A DNA stretch of 64,000 nucleotides from an uncultured Flavobacteriaceae bacterium. GTDB lineage: Bacteria; Bacteroidota; Bacteroidia; Flavobacteriales; Flavobacteriaceae. The position numbers and the translations under genes are program-made. The stretch lies in the NCBI GenBank assembly GCA_943787295.1, contig CALSLW010000001.1, positions 763,501 to 827,500 on the forward strand. The letters run 5' to 3'. Positions 29,510 through 38,064 of this stretch are shown here, piece by piece. Under the pieces are notes generated by a model that worked only from the letters and a program-made list of their open reading frames with translations, did no database searches and had not been told where the DNA came from. Every line of letters begins with the position of its first letter. The first letter of the stretch is position 1.

Positions 29510-29535
29510 AAAGATATAAGAGAAATTATATCTTT
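29510..29535. repeat. 10-bp perfect inverted repeat between bshC and the M14 peptidase gene
   Basis: Arms AAAGATATAA (29510-29519) and TTATATCTTT (29526-29535) around GAGAAA. It ends 10 nt before the peptidase ATG, overlapping a TATCTTTA sequence that could be the -7 element. It may be an operator for one or both divergent genes, or a 5' UTR hairpin. Confidence 0.45.
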
Positions 29536-29545
29536 ACCAGTATAC

Positions 29546-32002
29546 ATGAAAACGATGAAAAAATTATTTTCCCTTTTTGCTTTACTATTCTATTTTAATG
29601 GAGAAGCACAGCTACAATCCCCAGAAGAATTTTTAGGCTATGAATTAGGCACACAATTCACCCGTCATCACCAAGTGATTGACTATGTTAAGCATGTTGC
29701 CAAAAATTCCTCGCTTGCACTAACAGAATCTTATGGAAAGACCTATGAAAATAGAACCCTACAACTGGTTTATCTTTCTTCTGCAGAAAATTTAGCTCAA
29801 CTTGACGTCTTAAGAAAGGATCATCTAAAAAGCATTGGCTATGAAACAGGAACTCCAGAAAGCGGGAAAGAATTTAGCGTTGTTTGGCTTAGTTACAATG
29901 TTCACGGAAATGAATCAACTAGTACCGAAGCGGCAATGAAAACCCTCCATACCCTGGTAACAGAAAAACAAGCATGGTTAGAAAAGCTTGTTGTCATCAT
30001 AGACCCCTGCATCAATCCTGATGGAAGAGATCGTTATGTCAATTGGTACAACCAAGTAAAAAGCACTCCTTTTGATATTGAACCAGAAGCGAATGAACAC
30101 TATGAAGACTGGCCAGGAGGCAGATATAATCACTACTACCATGACCTTAACAGAGACTGGGCTTGGTTAAGCCAAGTAGAAAGCCAGCAGCGACTTCCTC
30201 ACTACCTTTCATGGATGCCACAAATCCATGTAGATTTTCATGAACAAGGTGTAGACAGTCCTTACTATTTTGCACCAGCAGTAGAACCATATCATGAAAT
30301 TCTAACGGACTTTCAAAGAGACTTTCAAGTAACCATCGCTAAAAACCACGCCAAATATTTTGACAAAGAAGGCTGGTTGTATTTTACTGATGATGTCTTT
30401 GACCTATTATATCCAGGTTATGGAGACACTTATCCTATGTTTAACGGAGCGATTGGAATGACCTATGAACAAGGCGGAAGCGGTCGCGCAGGATTGGGAA
30501 TTTTAAATAGCGTAGGAGATGTATTAAGCTTAAAAGATCGTATTGCTCACCATTACACAAGTGGACTTTCTACCGTTGAAGTAGCCTATAATAATGTTCA
30601 AAAACTCAACCAAGAGTTTCAAGCTTACCACGCAAGAAAAAACAATAAGTACAAAGCTTATGTTCTTGAAGGACAAGAAGACAAAATCGCTACTCTAGCC
30701 ACATTGATGGAAGCGCATCAAATTCCGTTAAAAAAATTAGCCCAGCGCACAAGTATTAAAGGAGTAGAATACAGTAGTCAAAAAACAAAAAATACTGCTT
30801 TTTCTTCTTCGGCTTTAGTGATTGACGGGACTGGGAAAAAAAACAATTTGGTCCAAGCACTGTTTGAACCTAAAACCTTTTATTCTGATTCATTGACCTA
30901 TGACATCACTTCTTGGTCATTGCCTTTTGCCCATGGATTAAAAGCGGTGGCAACAAATCAAAGTCTAAAGACTGTTTCTTATGATAAAGAAGCATCTTCC
31001 ACTATTATTGATCCTAATGCTTACGCCTATGCGGCGGAAAGAAAAAGCATAGAAGATGGTAAGTTATTAGCCGCGCTCATCAAAGCAGATCTAAGGGTGT
31101 ATTACAATCAAGAACCTTTAACAAATGGCGGAAAACGCTGGGAAAGAGGAAGTTTTTTTGTCTTAAAAGGAGAAAATAGACAGCAGGCAGATCTAGCTGG
31201 AACCATTGAAGAAATTGTCAAAATAACTCAACAGCCCATGCATTCTCTTACCTCTGGATTTTCTGATGAGGGTCCAGACTTAGGATCGAATAAAATGCGC
31301 TTTATTGACAATACAAAAATCGGGATTTTAAAAAGTGATCGTGCAACGCCAGCGAGTTATGGAGAAATCTGGCATTTCTTTGAACAACAATTAGGCTACC
31401 CTTTAATGCAATTGAGTGAAAATCGCTTAAACGAAAGTTTCCTTCGAGACCTAGATGTCTTGATTATTCCTTCTGGATACTACGGAAATTTAGTCGATCA
31501 AGCAGGAAAAAACGCCCTTGCACAATGGACCCAAAAAGGAGGTCGAATCGTTGCAATTGGAAATGCGGTTAGCAGTTTTGCCAATCACGAACAATTCTCT
31601 CTAAAGAAAAAAGCAAATCAAGAGGACGATAAAGAGATTGCTTATGGAGATCGCGAAAGAGAAAATATTCGCTCTACCATTTATGGAAGTATCTACAAAG
31701 CAACTGTAGATGCAACTCACCCATTAGCAACTGGTTATAACAACAACTATTTCACGCTTAAAACTTCTGCCACGGCATATGAGTTATTAGATAATTATGG
31801 GACAGCAGCTTATTTGAGTAAAGGGATTCAACCGCACGCTGGCTTTAGCGGTGATAAAGCCGTTAAGCTTCAAAGCGAATCGCTATTGTTTGGCTCAGAA
31901 CGTTTTGGAAGAGGCTCAATCGTTTATTTAGTCGACAATCTACTCTACAGAAGTTTTTGGGAAAACGGGAAATTATGGTTGGTTAACGCCGTTTTTATGT
32001 AA
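29546..32002 (+). CDS. Secreted M14-family zinc carboxypeptidase
   Basis: 818 residues, exported (signal peptide M-K-T-M-K-K-L-F-S-L-F-A-L-L-F-Y-F ... E-A-Q). Peptidase M14 domain: zinc ligands His120 and Glu123 in N-V-H-G-N-E, substrate-binding N-P-D-G-R-D-R near 157-163, D-L-N-R-D-W near 199-204, and the third zinc ligand in H-V-D-F-H-E-Q-G (His227 or His231). The catalytic Glu is probably in M-T-Y-E-Q-G-G near residue 300. The region after about 370 is a second alpha/beta part, with a late glutaminase-like fold (L-I-I-P-S-G-Y-Y-G), common in large flavobacterial M14 enzymes. Likely degrades external peptides. Translation could also begin at the Met three codons downstream. Confidence 0.92.
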   Translation: MKTMKKLFSLFALLFYFNGEAQLQSPEEFLGYELGTQFTRHHQVIDYVKHVAKNSSLALTESYGKTYENRTLQLVYLSSAENLAQLDVLRKDHLKSIGYETGTPESGKEFSVVWLSYNVHGNESTSTEAAMKTLHTLVTEKQAWLEKLVVIIDPCINPDGRDRYVNWYNQVKSTPFDIEPEANEHYEDWPGGRYNHYYHDLNRDWAWLSQVESQQRLPHYLSWMPQIHVDFHEQGVDSPYYFAPAVEPYHEILTDFQRDFQVTIAKNHAKYFDKEGWLYFTDDVFDLLYPGYGDTYPMFNGAIGMTYEQGGSGRAGLGILNSVGDVLSLKDRIAHHYTSGLSTVEVAYNNVQKLNQEFQAYHARKNNKYKAYVLEGQEDKIATLATLMEAHQIPLKKLAQRTSIKGVEYSSQKTKNTAFSSSALVIDGTGKKNNLVQALFEPKTFYSDSLTYDITSWSLPFAHGLKAVATNQSLKTVSYDKEASSTIIDPNAYAYAAERKSIEDGKLLAALIKADLRVYYNQEPLTNGGKRWERGSFFVLKGENRQQADLAGTIEEIVKITQQPMHSLTSGFSDEGPDLGSNKMRFIDNTKIGILKSDRATPASYGEIWHFFEQQLGYPLMQLSENRLNESFLRDLDVLIIPSGYYGNLVDQAGKNALAQWTQKGGRIVAIGNAVSSFANHEQFSLKKKANQEDDKEIAYGDRERENIRSTIYGSIYKATVDATHPLATGYNNNYFTLKTSATAYELLDNYGTAAYLSKGIQPHAGFSGDKAVKLQSESLLFGSERFGRGSIVYLVDNLLYRSFWENGKLWLVNAVFM

Positions 32003-32044
32003 GTCGTGGCATAAATTTTGCAAGTACAAATTAAAACATCCTAA

Positions 32045-33361
32045 ATGAAAAGATTTGATTTTTTAAAGATAATTTTCCTCGGTTTTTGTTTACTGCTGGC
32101 CTCCTGTAGCTTATTTAAAGACGAGGTACTTGATGACCGCGAAATGGTGGATGTGGCTTATTTTGTCCCACAATATGAAACTACTAGCCAACTCGCCGCA
32201 AAAGTAACCATCGAATCTCCAAAAGATTATGCAGAAGCGGGGAAGATCGTTACCTATCAAAACTACATCTTCATCAACAAACCCAATGAAGGGGTACATG
32301 TGGTAGACAACAGTAATCCTGCTGCTCCAGTAAACCTTCACTTTATCAATATCCCGGGATCATTAGACCTAAGCATTATCGACGATCACCTCTACAGTGA
32401 CATGTTTTCTGCTTTAGTCGTTTTTAACATCAGTGATGTTACTCAACCAGATTTGATCGAAGATTTCACCGTAGAAGATGTATTTTATTACAATCCATAC
32501 AGAACAATTGATACCGCATCACGCCTAGAAGAAAGTTATGCTTACACCCAATATGAATCTATTGACGAAAGTCGGGGGATTGTAACGGGCTGGGAGGTTG
32601 AAATTAGACAAGAACCTTTGGAAGAACAAATCATGTATTTAAGATTGGAAGACTCAGCTCTTGCAGAAGCAACTACTACTGTTCAAGCAGACGGTTTTAA
32701 CGAAGTATCTACCGCTGGATCTATGACGCGTTTTTTACCCATCGGTCGGTATTTATACACCATCAATTTTAATGAATTGGTGCTGTTCTCGATTGGAGAC
32801 AACTATCAGCCCAGTCGTTTTGCACGTTTGGATACCAGTACTCAAGCTGAAACTTTATTCCAATTAAACGACCTACTTTTTGTAGGCTCTACCACTGGAA
32901 TGTTGATGTATGATGTTGCCAGCCCCGGCAATCCAAATTACCTCAACAGCATACAACACTTTAGAAGCTGTGACCCCGTTGTCGCAGATGAAAACTATGC
33001 TTATGTCACCCTTAGAGGTGGCACCAATTGTTTTACAGAAACAAATGAGCTACAGATTATCGATATCAGCAATCCAGAAGAACTAAGCGTAGTTGCACGA
33101 CAAGTAATGTTTAATCCACATGGATTAGCCATTCACGGGGACTATCTATTGGTTTGTGACGGTTCGGCAGGTTTAAAGGTAATCAATGTAAGTAATCGCG
33201 AAGAACCCAACGTTCTATCAACAGACAACATTCCTTTTGCTTATGATATTATTGTAGACTTTCCTAGTGCGATCGTTGTCGGCGAAGGGGTACTATATCA
33301 ATACGATCTCTCTAACTTACCAGAGATTGTTAAAACTAATGAGTTGGTACTAACCAATTAA
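32045..33361 (+). CDS. LVIVD-repeat lipoprotein
   Basis: 438 residues. Lipobox L-L-A-S-C at about residues 17-21, so anchored in the outer or inner membrane. The rest is made of LVIVD-type beta-propeller repeats: G-V-H-V-V-D-N-S-N-P, A-L-V-V-F-N-I-S-D-V-T-Q-P, G-M-L-M-Y-D-V-A-S-P-G-N-P, E-L-Q-I-I-D-I-S-N-P and G-L-K-V-I-N-V-S-N. These repeats are common in Bacteroidota surface proteins of unknown function. Upstream is TAAATTTTG about 30 nt before the ATG, one base longer than a standard -7. It converges on rimO with a 4-base stop overlap (TTAA). Confidence 0.9.
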   Translation: MKRFDFLKIIFLGFCLLLASCSLFKDEVLDDREMVDVAYFVPQYETTSQLAAKVTIESPKDYAEAGKIVTYQNYIFINKPNEGVHVVDNSNPAAPVNLHFINIPGSLDLSIIDDHLYSDMFSALVVFNISDVTQPDLIEDFTVEDVFYYNPYRTIDTASRLEESYAYTQYESIDESRGIVTGWEVEIRQEPLEEQIMYLRLEDSALAEATTTVQADGFNEVSTAGSMTRFLPIGRYLYTINFNELVLFSIGDNYQPSRFARLDTSTQAETLFQLNDLLFVGSTTGMLMYDVASPGNPNYLNSIQHFRSCDPVVADENYAYVTLRGGTNCFTETNELQIIDISNPEELSVVARQVMFNPHGLAIHGDYLLVCDGSAGLKVINVSNREEPNVLSTDNIPFAYDIIVDFPSAIVVGEGVLYQYDLSNLPEIVKTNELVLTN

Positions 33362-34662
33362 TTGATTGGTTCTGCATAAAGGTCAAAGTCGGCAGCTTCA
33401 GTGATATTAACCGTCACAAATTCCCCCTGCTTAAGGTAATATTTTTTGGCATCAACTAATACTTCATTATCTACATCTGGCGAGTCCATTTCTGTTCTAC
33501 CAACAAAATAATTACCCTCTTTACGGTCAATAATACAGCGATAAGTGTTCCCTACCTTTTCTTGGTTTAACTCCCAAGAAATTTGTGATTGTACTTCCAT
33601 AATCTCTGCAGAACGACGCTGTTTTTCTTCTTCTGGAACATCGTCTTCAAGTTGGAAGGCATGGGTGTTTTCCTCGTGAGAATAGGTAAAACAACCTAAA
33701 CGTTCAAAACGCATTTCTTTTACCCAGGCTTTTAATTCATCAAAGTCAGCTTCTGTTTCTCCTGGATAACCCACAATTAAACTTGTGCGCAAAGTAATCC
33801 CTGGAACCGCAGCTCTAAAGTCTTTGAGCAACTGTGTTGTCTTTTGTTTTGTCGTCCCACGACGCATTGATTTCAAGACACTATCAGTAATATGTTGTAA
33901 AGGAATATCTAGGTAATTACACACTTTAGGCTCTAGCCTCATAACTTCTAGCACATCCATAGGAAAGCCTGTTGGGAAAGCATAATGCATGCGAATCCAT
34001 TCGATTCCTTCTACTTTAACAAGGGCTTCAAGTAATTCAGCTAGATTGCGTTTTTTGTAAATATCCAAACCATAATAGGTCAAATCTTGCGCAATCAAAA
34101 TCAATTCTTTTACGCCATCTCTTGCCAGCTTTTCTGCCTGAGATACTAAATCCTCTATGGGAGTAGAACGGTGTTTTCCGCGCATAAGTGGAATAGCACA
34201 AAACGAACAAGGGCGATCACAACCTTCAGAAATTTTAAAATAAGCATAGTTTTTTGGGGTAGTTGTGATTCGCTCTCCTAAAAGTTCATGCTTATAATCG
34301 GCCTCAAGTGCTTTTAATAATTGAGGTAATTCACTGGTACCGAAATATTGATCCACTTGCGGAATTTCTTCTTGCAAATCTGGTTTATATCTTTCGCTTA
34401 AACAACCTGTTACAAAAACCTTATCGAGTTCTCCTGCTTCTTTTCGCTTAATATTGTCTAAAATAGTATTGACCGATTCTTCTTTGGCATTATCAATAAA
34501 ACCACAGGTATTGATCACAACGATATTTCCCTCTTCTTCATGGACCACGTCTTTGCCACTGGCTTTGAGTTGCCCCATCAATACTTCTGAATCGTAAATG
34601 TTTTTAGAACACCCCAGGGTGATGACATTGATCTTATTCTGTTTGGTCGTCTTTGTACGCAT
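33358..34662 (-). CDS. rimO: Ribosomal protein uS12 methylthiotransferase RimO
   Basis: 434 residues, radical-SAM enzyme. It methylthiolates the conserved aspartate of ribosomal protein uS12. N-terminal UPF0004 domain with cysteines in L-G-C-S-K-N and N-T-C-G-F and V-T-G-C-L-S, the radical-SAM cluster motif C-D-R-P-C-S-F-C-A near residues 144-152, and a C-terminal TRAM domain. Methylthiotransferase family is certain; the RimO subgroup is supported by E-G-C-D-R-P-C-S-F-C and by linkage to ftsY and ribosomal protein genes. Start shares one base (TAATG) with the stop of the upstream hydrolase gene. Confidence 0.95.
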   Translation of the reverse strand: MRTKTTKQNKINVITLGCSKNIYDSEVLMGQLKASGKDVVHEEEGNIVVINTCGFIDNAKEESVNTILDNIKRKEAGELDKVFVTGCLSERYKPDLQEEIPQVDQYFGTSELPQLLKALEADYKHELLGERITTTPKNYAYFKISEGCDRPCSFCAIPLMRGKHRSTPIEDLVSQAEKLARDGVKELILIAQDLTYYGLDIYKKRNLAELLEALVKVEGIEWIRMHYAFPTGFPMDVLEVMRLEPKVCNYLDIPLQHITDSVLKSMRRGTTKQKTTQLLKDFRAAVPGITLRTSLIVGYPGETEADFDELKAWVKEMRFERLGCFTYSHEENTHAFQLEDDVPEEEKQRRSAEIMEVQSQISWELNQEKVGNTYRCIIDRKEGNYFVGRTEMDSPDVDNEVLVDAKKYYLKQGEFVTVNITEAADFDLYAEPIN

Positions 34663-35648
34663 TAGTTTAAAATACGGTTTAAAAATGCTAGGGTAGCTTC
34701 TCTCACCCCATCATGGTTATTTGACACTAAATCACTGGCTATTTCATGAGCGCCAGTGTTTGGAAAGGCCTTTTCTTCTTTTAAGTTTTCTGGGGTACCT
34801 AATGCTTTAAACATTTGTTGCATGGCAGCAACAGAAACGGTGGGATCTTGTGCTGTTTCATCTTTGTAATAATAGCCTGAAAAGACAGGAACAGTAACCT
34901 TTGCAAAAGTCTCAGGAATCATTGCAGTTTCTAATAATTTCTGCATGTGAACTACCGCTTCTAAACGATATCGCATGGTCCAAAACTGTGCTTTTTCAGG
35001 AATACTGTTAGCCACATTGTGATACTCACCTCCTTCAACTTGACGCACAATTTGCAAGCCCCATGGCAGGGTTGCCACAAAGTCTAAAGGGTGATTAATT
35101 CTAATATTAGGCGCATAAAGTACGAGTGCAGCTAACTCTGGATGTTGTGCCGCTAAAGCGAGTGCAAGGGTGCAGCCAGTAGAGGTTCCCATTAGAATCA
35201 CTTTTTCGCCCAGTAGTTGGCCTACGGCCAAAGCTTCTCTTGCTGAATCCATGGATTTCTCGCCTGTATAATTCGCTAAACCTTCTTGGGTATCAAGACC
35301 GTGGTCATATAACCTAGGTAAATAAATATTCGCCCCTAGCGCAGCTGCAACTTCTTTATGAACTGGACCTCCATCTGAAGTACTCCCAGAAAATCCATGA
35401 AGATAAACGATGGCATATTTTGTTTTTTGCGGAATGGAATCTGCAAAAATGACTTCAGATTCGTTCCCTGGTTTGATGTTTGGAATAGCATCGTTTTGGT
35501 TTTTCACCCATTGGGGTAAAGCGTTTATCTCAATCGATAATTCTGGTAAAGGTTTTTCGATAATGGGAGCATCAACAGTAGGTCCCATGACAAAAACAAC
35601 AACAAAAAAAATGGTTAACCCTAATAAGGTTCTAAATAATACTTTCAT
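34662..35648 (-). CDS. Alpha/beta hydrolase with N-terminal membrane anchor
   Basis: 328 residues. One N-terminal hydrophobic segment (F-R-T-L-L-G-L-T-I-F-F-V-V-V-F-V, residues 5-20) probably anchors it to the inner membrane or is a signal peptide. The hydrolase core shows Y-L-H-G-F-S-G-S near 84-91 (oxyanion loop), the nucleophile elbow G-T-S-T-G-C near 152-157, and a likely catalytic His in G-A-H-E-I near 304. The substrate is unknown; esterase or lysophospholipase-like activity is possible. It lies between ftsY (5 nt) and rimO (1-base overlap), so it is co-transcribed with translation-related genes. Confidence 0.85.
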   Translation of the reverse strand: MKVLFRTLLGLTIFFVVVFVMGPTVDAPIIEKPLPELSIEINALPQWVKNQNDAIPNIKPGNESEVIFADSIPQKTKYAIVYLHGFSGSTSDGGPVHKEVAAALGANIYLPRLYDHGLDTQEGLANYTGEKSMDSAREALAVGQLLGEKVILMGTSTGCTLALALAAQHPELAALVLYAPNIRINHPLDFVATLPWGLQIVRQVEGGEYHNVANSIPEKAQFWTMRYRLEAVVHMQKLLETAMIPETFAKVTVPVFSGYYYKDETAQDPTVSVAAMQQMFKALGTPENLKEEKAFPNTGAHEIASDLVSNNHDGVREATLAFLNRILN

Positions 35649-35653
35649 AAACT

Positions 35654-36604
35654 TTAATTAAAAAAGGAGTGAACAAAAGCTGGGCTATTAAAGATTTTTA
35701 AGTCTTCAATCCCCTCGCCTACTCCAATAAATTTCACTGGGATATTAAATTGATCTGAAATTCCCATTACAACTCCACCCTTTGCTGTCCCATCTAACTT
35801 TGTGATGGCGAGAGCAGTAACTTCTGTTGCAGCGGTAAATTGTTTGGCTTGCTCAAAAGCGTTTTGCCCTGTTGAACCGTCGAGCACTAAAAGCACTTCA
35901 TGCGGAGCTTCAGCTACGATTTTATCCATCACTCGTTTCACTTTAGTCAACTCATTCATCAAATTGACTTTATTGTGAAGACGCCCTGCCGTATCGATTA
36001 AAACAATATCTGCTTTTTGACTAACCGCTGACTGTAACGTATCAAAGGCGACAGATGCTGGGTCACTCCCCATTTCTTGCTTGACCAAAGGAACATTTGT
36101 TCGATCTGCCCATACTTGTAATTGATCTATCGCACCAGCACGAAAAGTATCTGCTGCGCCTAATACCACCTTTTTCCCGGCTTGTGTAAATTGATGTGCA
36201 AGTTTACCTATTGTGGTTGTTTTTCCCACTCCATTTACCCCTACTACCATGATAACATGTGGACTATTGGGATAATTTTTATCAAAAGAAAAATCTGTTT
36301 CTTTTTCTTGGGCAGCTAAGATCGTTAAAATTTCTTCTTGTAGAATCTTGCGTAAATCCTCTGTCCCCAAGTATTTATCCTTTGCAACTCGGCTTTCAAT
36401 TGCGGCAATGATTTTTAAGGTAGTTGGCACTCCAACATCTGCAGTGATGAGCACTTCTTCAAGATCATCGAGTACATCTACATCAACGGTAGAACGTCCT
36501 GCGATTGCAGTACTTAGTTTGGAAAAGAAGGATTTTTTAGTTGTGGCTAAACCCTTGTCTAATTGTTCATCGTTACCAGAAAATAGTTTCCCTAAAATGC
36601 TCAT
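35654..36604 (-). CDS. ftsY: Signal recognition particle receptor FtsY
   Basis: 316 residues, GTPase at the inner membrane that receives SRP-ribosome complexes. NG domain: G-V-N-G-V-G-K-T-T-T near residues 123-132 (G1), D-T-F-R-A-G-A-I-D-Q near 156-165, D-T-A-G-R-L near 204-209 (G3), T-K-L-D-G-T-A-K-G-G near 270-279 (G4). The acidic A domain of E. coli FtsY is absent, leaving the short form usual in Bacteroidota. It comes just after a hairpin terminator that separates it from the ribosomal protein genes, so its expression may depend on readthrough. Confidence 0.97.
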   Translation of the reverse strand: MSILGKLFSGNDEQLDKGLATTKKSFFSKLSTAIAGRSTVDVDVLDDLEEVLITADVGVPTTLKIIAAIESRVAKDKYLGTEDLRKILQEEILTILAAQEKETDFSFDKNYPNSPHVIMVVGVNGVGKTTTIGKLAHQFTQAGKKVVLGAADTFRAGAIDQLQVWADRTNVPLVKQEMGSDPASVAFDTLQSAVSQKADIVLIDTAGRLHNKVNLMNELTKVKRVMDKIVAEAPHEVLLVLDGSTGQNAFEQAKQFTAATEVTALAITKLDGTAKGGVVMGISDQFNIPVKFIGVGEGIEDLKIFNSPAFVHSFFN

Positions 36605-36617
36605 GTGTTGGTATAAA

Positions 36618-36642
36618 AAAAGCTACTGTAAAAGTAGCTTTT
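36618..36642 (-). terminator. Hairpin with T run between the bL38-type gene and ftsY
   Basis: Stem AAAAGCTACT / AGTAGCTTTT with a 5-nt loop; read on the minus strand it follows the small ribosomal gene and ends in seven T. The ftsY ATG is only 14 nt beyond. It looks like an intrinsic terminator or attenuator inside the rpmB-rpmG-bL38-ftsY-rimO block. Confidence 0.7.
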
Positions 36643-36668
36643 CTTTATTACTATATGAAATAGTTGTT

Positions 36669-36821
36669 TTATTGTTTGCTCAACCAATCGTTTGCCCTGT
36701 CTGGAGCAATAATTGTTTCAACGAAAGAGTACGATTTTGCATCACCCTTTTTCACCATCTTGATGGCTTTTGTTAAACGCTTTGAGCCGGTCTGTAATGT
36801 TGCTACTGATTTCTTTGCCAT
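36669..36821 (-). CDS. DUF4295 small ribosomal protein (bL38-type)
   Basis: 50 residues, too short for a usual ORF cut-off; read directly: it starts M-A-K-K-S-V-A-T-L-Q and ends N-D-W-L-S-K-Q. Basic and Lys-rich. DUF4295 is restricted to Bacteroidota and is encoded right after rpmG. From memory, a protein of this kind was assigned as bL38 in the Flavobacterium johnsoniae ribosome structure; I cannot check that here. It begins 2 nt after rpmG and is followed by a hairpin terminator. Confidence 0.9.
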   Translation of the reverse strand: MAKKSVATLQTGSKRLTKAIKMVKKGDAKSYSFVETIIAPDRANDWLSKQ

Positions 36822-36823
36822 AA

Positions 36824-37006
36824 CTATTTAATTTCTTTGTGAACAGTCATTTTTTTCAAGATCGGGTTGAATTTTTTAATCTCCAAACGATCTGGTGTGT
36901 TCTTCTTGTTTTTTGTTGTAATGTAACGAGACGTTCCTGCTTGTCCAGAAGCTTTGTGCTCTGTACATTCTAAAATTACTTGAACGCGGTTTCCTTTCTT
37001 TGCCAT
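36824..37006 (-). CDS. rpmG: 50S ribosomal protein L33
   Basis: 60 residues, basic. Typical bL33 sequence: [14 protein letters not shown], then [20 protein letters not shown]. The paired zinc-binding cysteines of the C+ form are missing (only one Cys), so it is a C-minus paralogue that does not need zinc. 10 nt after rpmB and 2 nt before the DUF4295 gene. Confidence 0.96.
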   Translation of the reverse strand: MAKKGNRVQVILECTEHKASGQAGTSRYITTKNKKNTPDRLEIKKFNPILKKMTVHKEIK

Positions 37007-37016
37007 GATCTATATT

Positions 37017-37250
37017 TTATAAAACGCCTTGGGCTTTAGCTTCTTTTAAGACAGCTGCAATCCCTTTACGGTTAATAGTCTTTAATACTGAAGTTGACAC
37101 CTTTAAGGTAATCCACTTATCTTCTTCTGGGATATAAAAACGCTTTTTGATTAAGTTAACCTCAAATCTACGTCTTGTTCTATTTAACGCTTTTGAAACA
37201 TTGTTCCCAAATTGTGCGCGTTTTCCACTAATTTCACAAACTCTTGACAT
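37017..37250 (-). CDS. rpmB: 50S ribosomal protein L28
   Basis: 77 residues, basic. bL28 landmarks: M-S-R-V-C-E-I-S-G-K-R-A-Q-F-G-N-N-V-S and R-R-R-F-E-V-N-L near residues 26-33. One Cys only, so no zinc ribbon. First gene of the rpmB-rpmG-DUF4295-(ftsY-rimO) block and preceded by a well-matched promoter. Confidence 0.97.
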   Translation of the reverse strand: MSRVCEISGKRAQFGNNVSKALNRTRRRFEVNLIKKRFYIPEEDKWITLKVSTSVLKTINRKGIAAVLKEAKAQGVL

Positions 37251-37285
37251 AATTGTTGTTTTAACTGCTTGTTCTAAACAGGATG

Positions 37286-37315
37286 CAAATTTACTTTTTT
37301 TTATTGAGTTACAAA
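37286..37315 (-). promoter_or_regulatory. Bacteroidota promoter for rpmB
   Basis: Minus strand TTTG (37312-37315), 18 nt, TAAATTTG (37286-37293). Both boxes match the consensus exactly. The ATG is 35 nt downstream of the -7 box. Confidence 0.8.
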
Positions 37316-37472
37316 ATACTTTATCCTAAAATTATCACCCATTCTTACTTTATTTTCATCTTAGGTTCTTACCTATTTAGTATCTTAGTTTTTTAAATAA
37401 ATACAAGCTAGAAACAAAGGTATTATATTTCGCTTGATAGCTGTCAAATTTGGGTGTTAGCCCTTAAAAAAC

Positions 37473-37508
37473 ATGAGTAGACAATATCAAAATAAATTTT
37501 CATTTTGA
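37473..37508 (+). other. Possible 11-codon leader ORF coupled to the GNAT gene
   Basis: ATG at 37473 opens M-S-R-Q-Y-Q-N-K-F-S-F and stops at TGA 37506-37508, which overlaps the TTG start of the following gene (TTGA). It may supply ribosomes to the weak TTG start by reinitiation. Evidence is the geometry only. Confidence 0.3.
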
Positions 37509-38020
37509 ACTATACGATTGAAAAAAGCACGCTAGAAGACTTAGACGAGATTTTTGAACGTTATACCGATGCAGCAACTTTTCAACGCAATAAAGAAACC
37601 GTTGTTGTTTGGCCTAATTTTGATCGTACTCTCGTTGAAAAAGAAATCCTTGAAGGCAGACAATGGAAATTAATCCAAAACAATACCATCTGTTGCGTTT
37701 GGGCTGTTGCCTTTAGTGATCCACAAATATGGGAAGAGCGCGACATAGATCCCTCTGTTTATATACATCGTATTGCAACCCACCCTAATGCTAGAGGGCA
37801 ACAAATGGTCAAAAAAATTATTGACTGGGCAATCCCCTTTGCAAAAAGAATGAAAAAGACACACCTAAGGTTAGATACTCTAGGGAATAATACCCGACTT
37901 ATTGAATACTACCAAAGTGCTGGTTTTTATTTTTTAGGGATGTTTCCCATGAAAAACACAGCAGGTTTACCAGATCACTATCATACTGCCCCGGTTTGTT
38001 TGTTCGAGATTAAACTTTAA
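37505..38020 (+). CDS. GNAT-family N-acetyltransferase, TTG start
   Basis: 171 residues, cytoplasmic. GNAT fold: the acetyl-CoA-binding strand and loop are seen in I-H-R-I-A-T-H-P-N-A-R-G-Q-Q near residues 87-100, then L-R-L-D-T-L-G-N-N near 119-127 and Y-Y-Q-S-A-G-F near 134-140. Substrate unknown. No ATG or GTG exists before the first conserved strand: the frame is closed by TAA at 37493 and the only usable codon is TTG at 37505 (N-terminus M-N-Y-T-I-E-K). This gene and the next two lie between rpmB and cinA, which I believe are adjacent in many Flavobacteriia. Confidence 0.87.
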   Translation: MNYTIEKSTLEDLDEIFERYTDAATFQRNKETVVVWPNFDRTLVEKEILEGRQWKLIQNNTICCVWAVAFSDPQIWEERDIDPSVYIHRIATHPNARGQQMVKKIIDWAIPFAKRMKKTHLRLDTLGNNTRLIEYYQSAGFYFLGMFPMKNTAGLPDHYHTAPVCLFEIKL

Positions 38021-38064
38021 GGTTTTAGGTTTGATTTTGTACCTTTTTACAAAAGACCTACATC

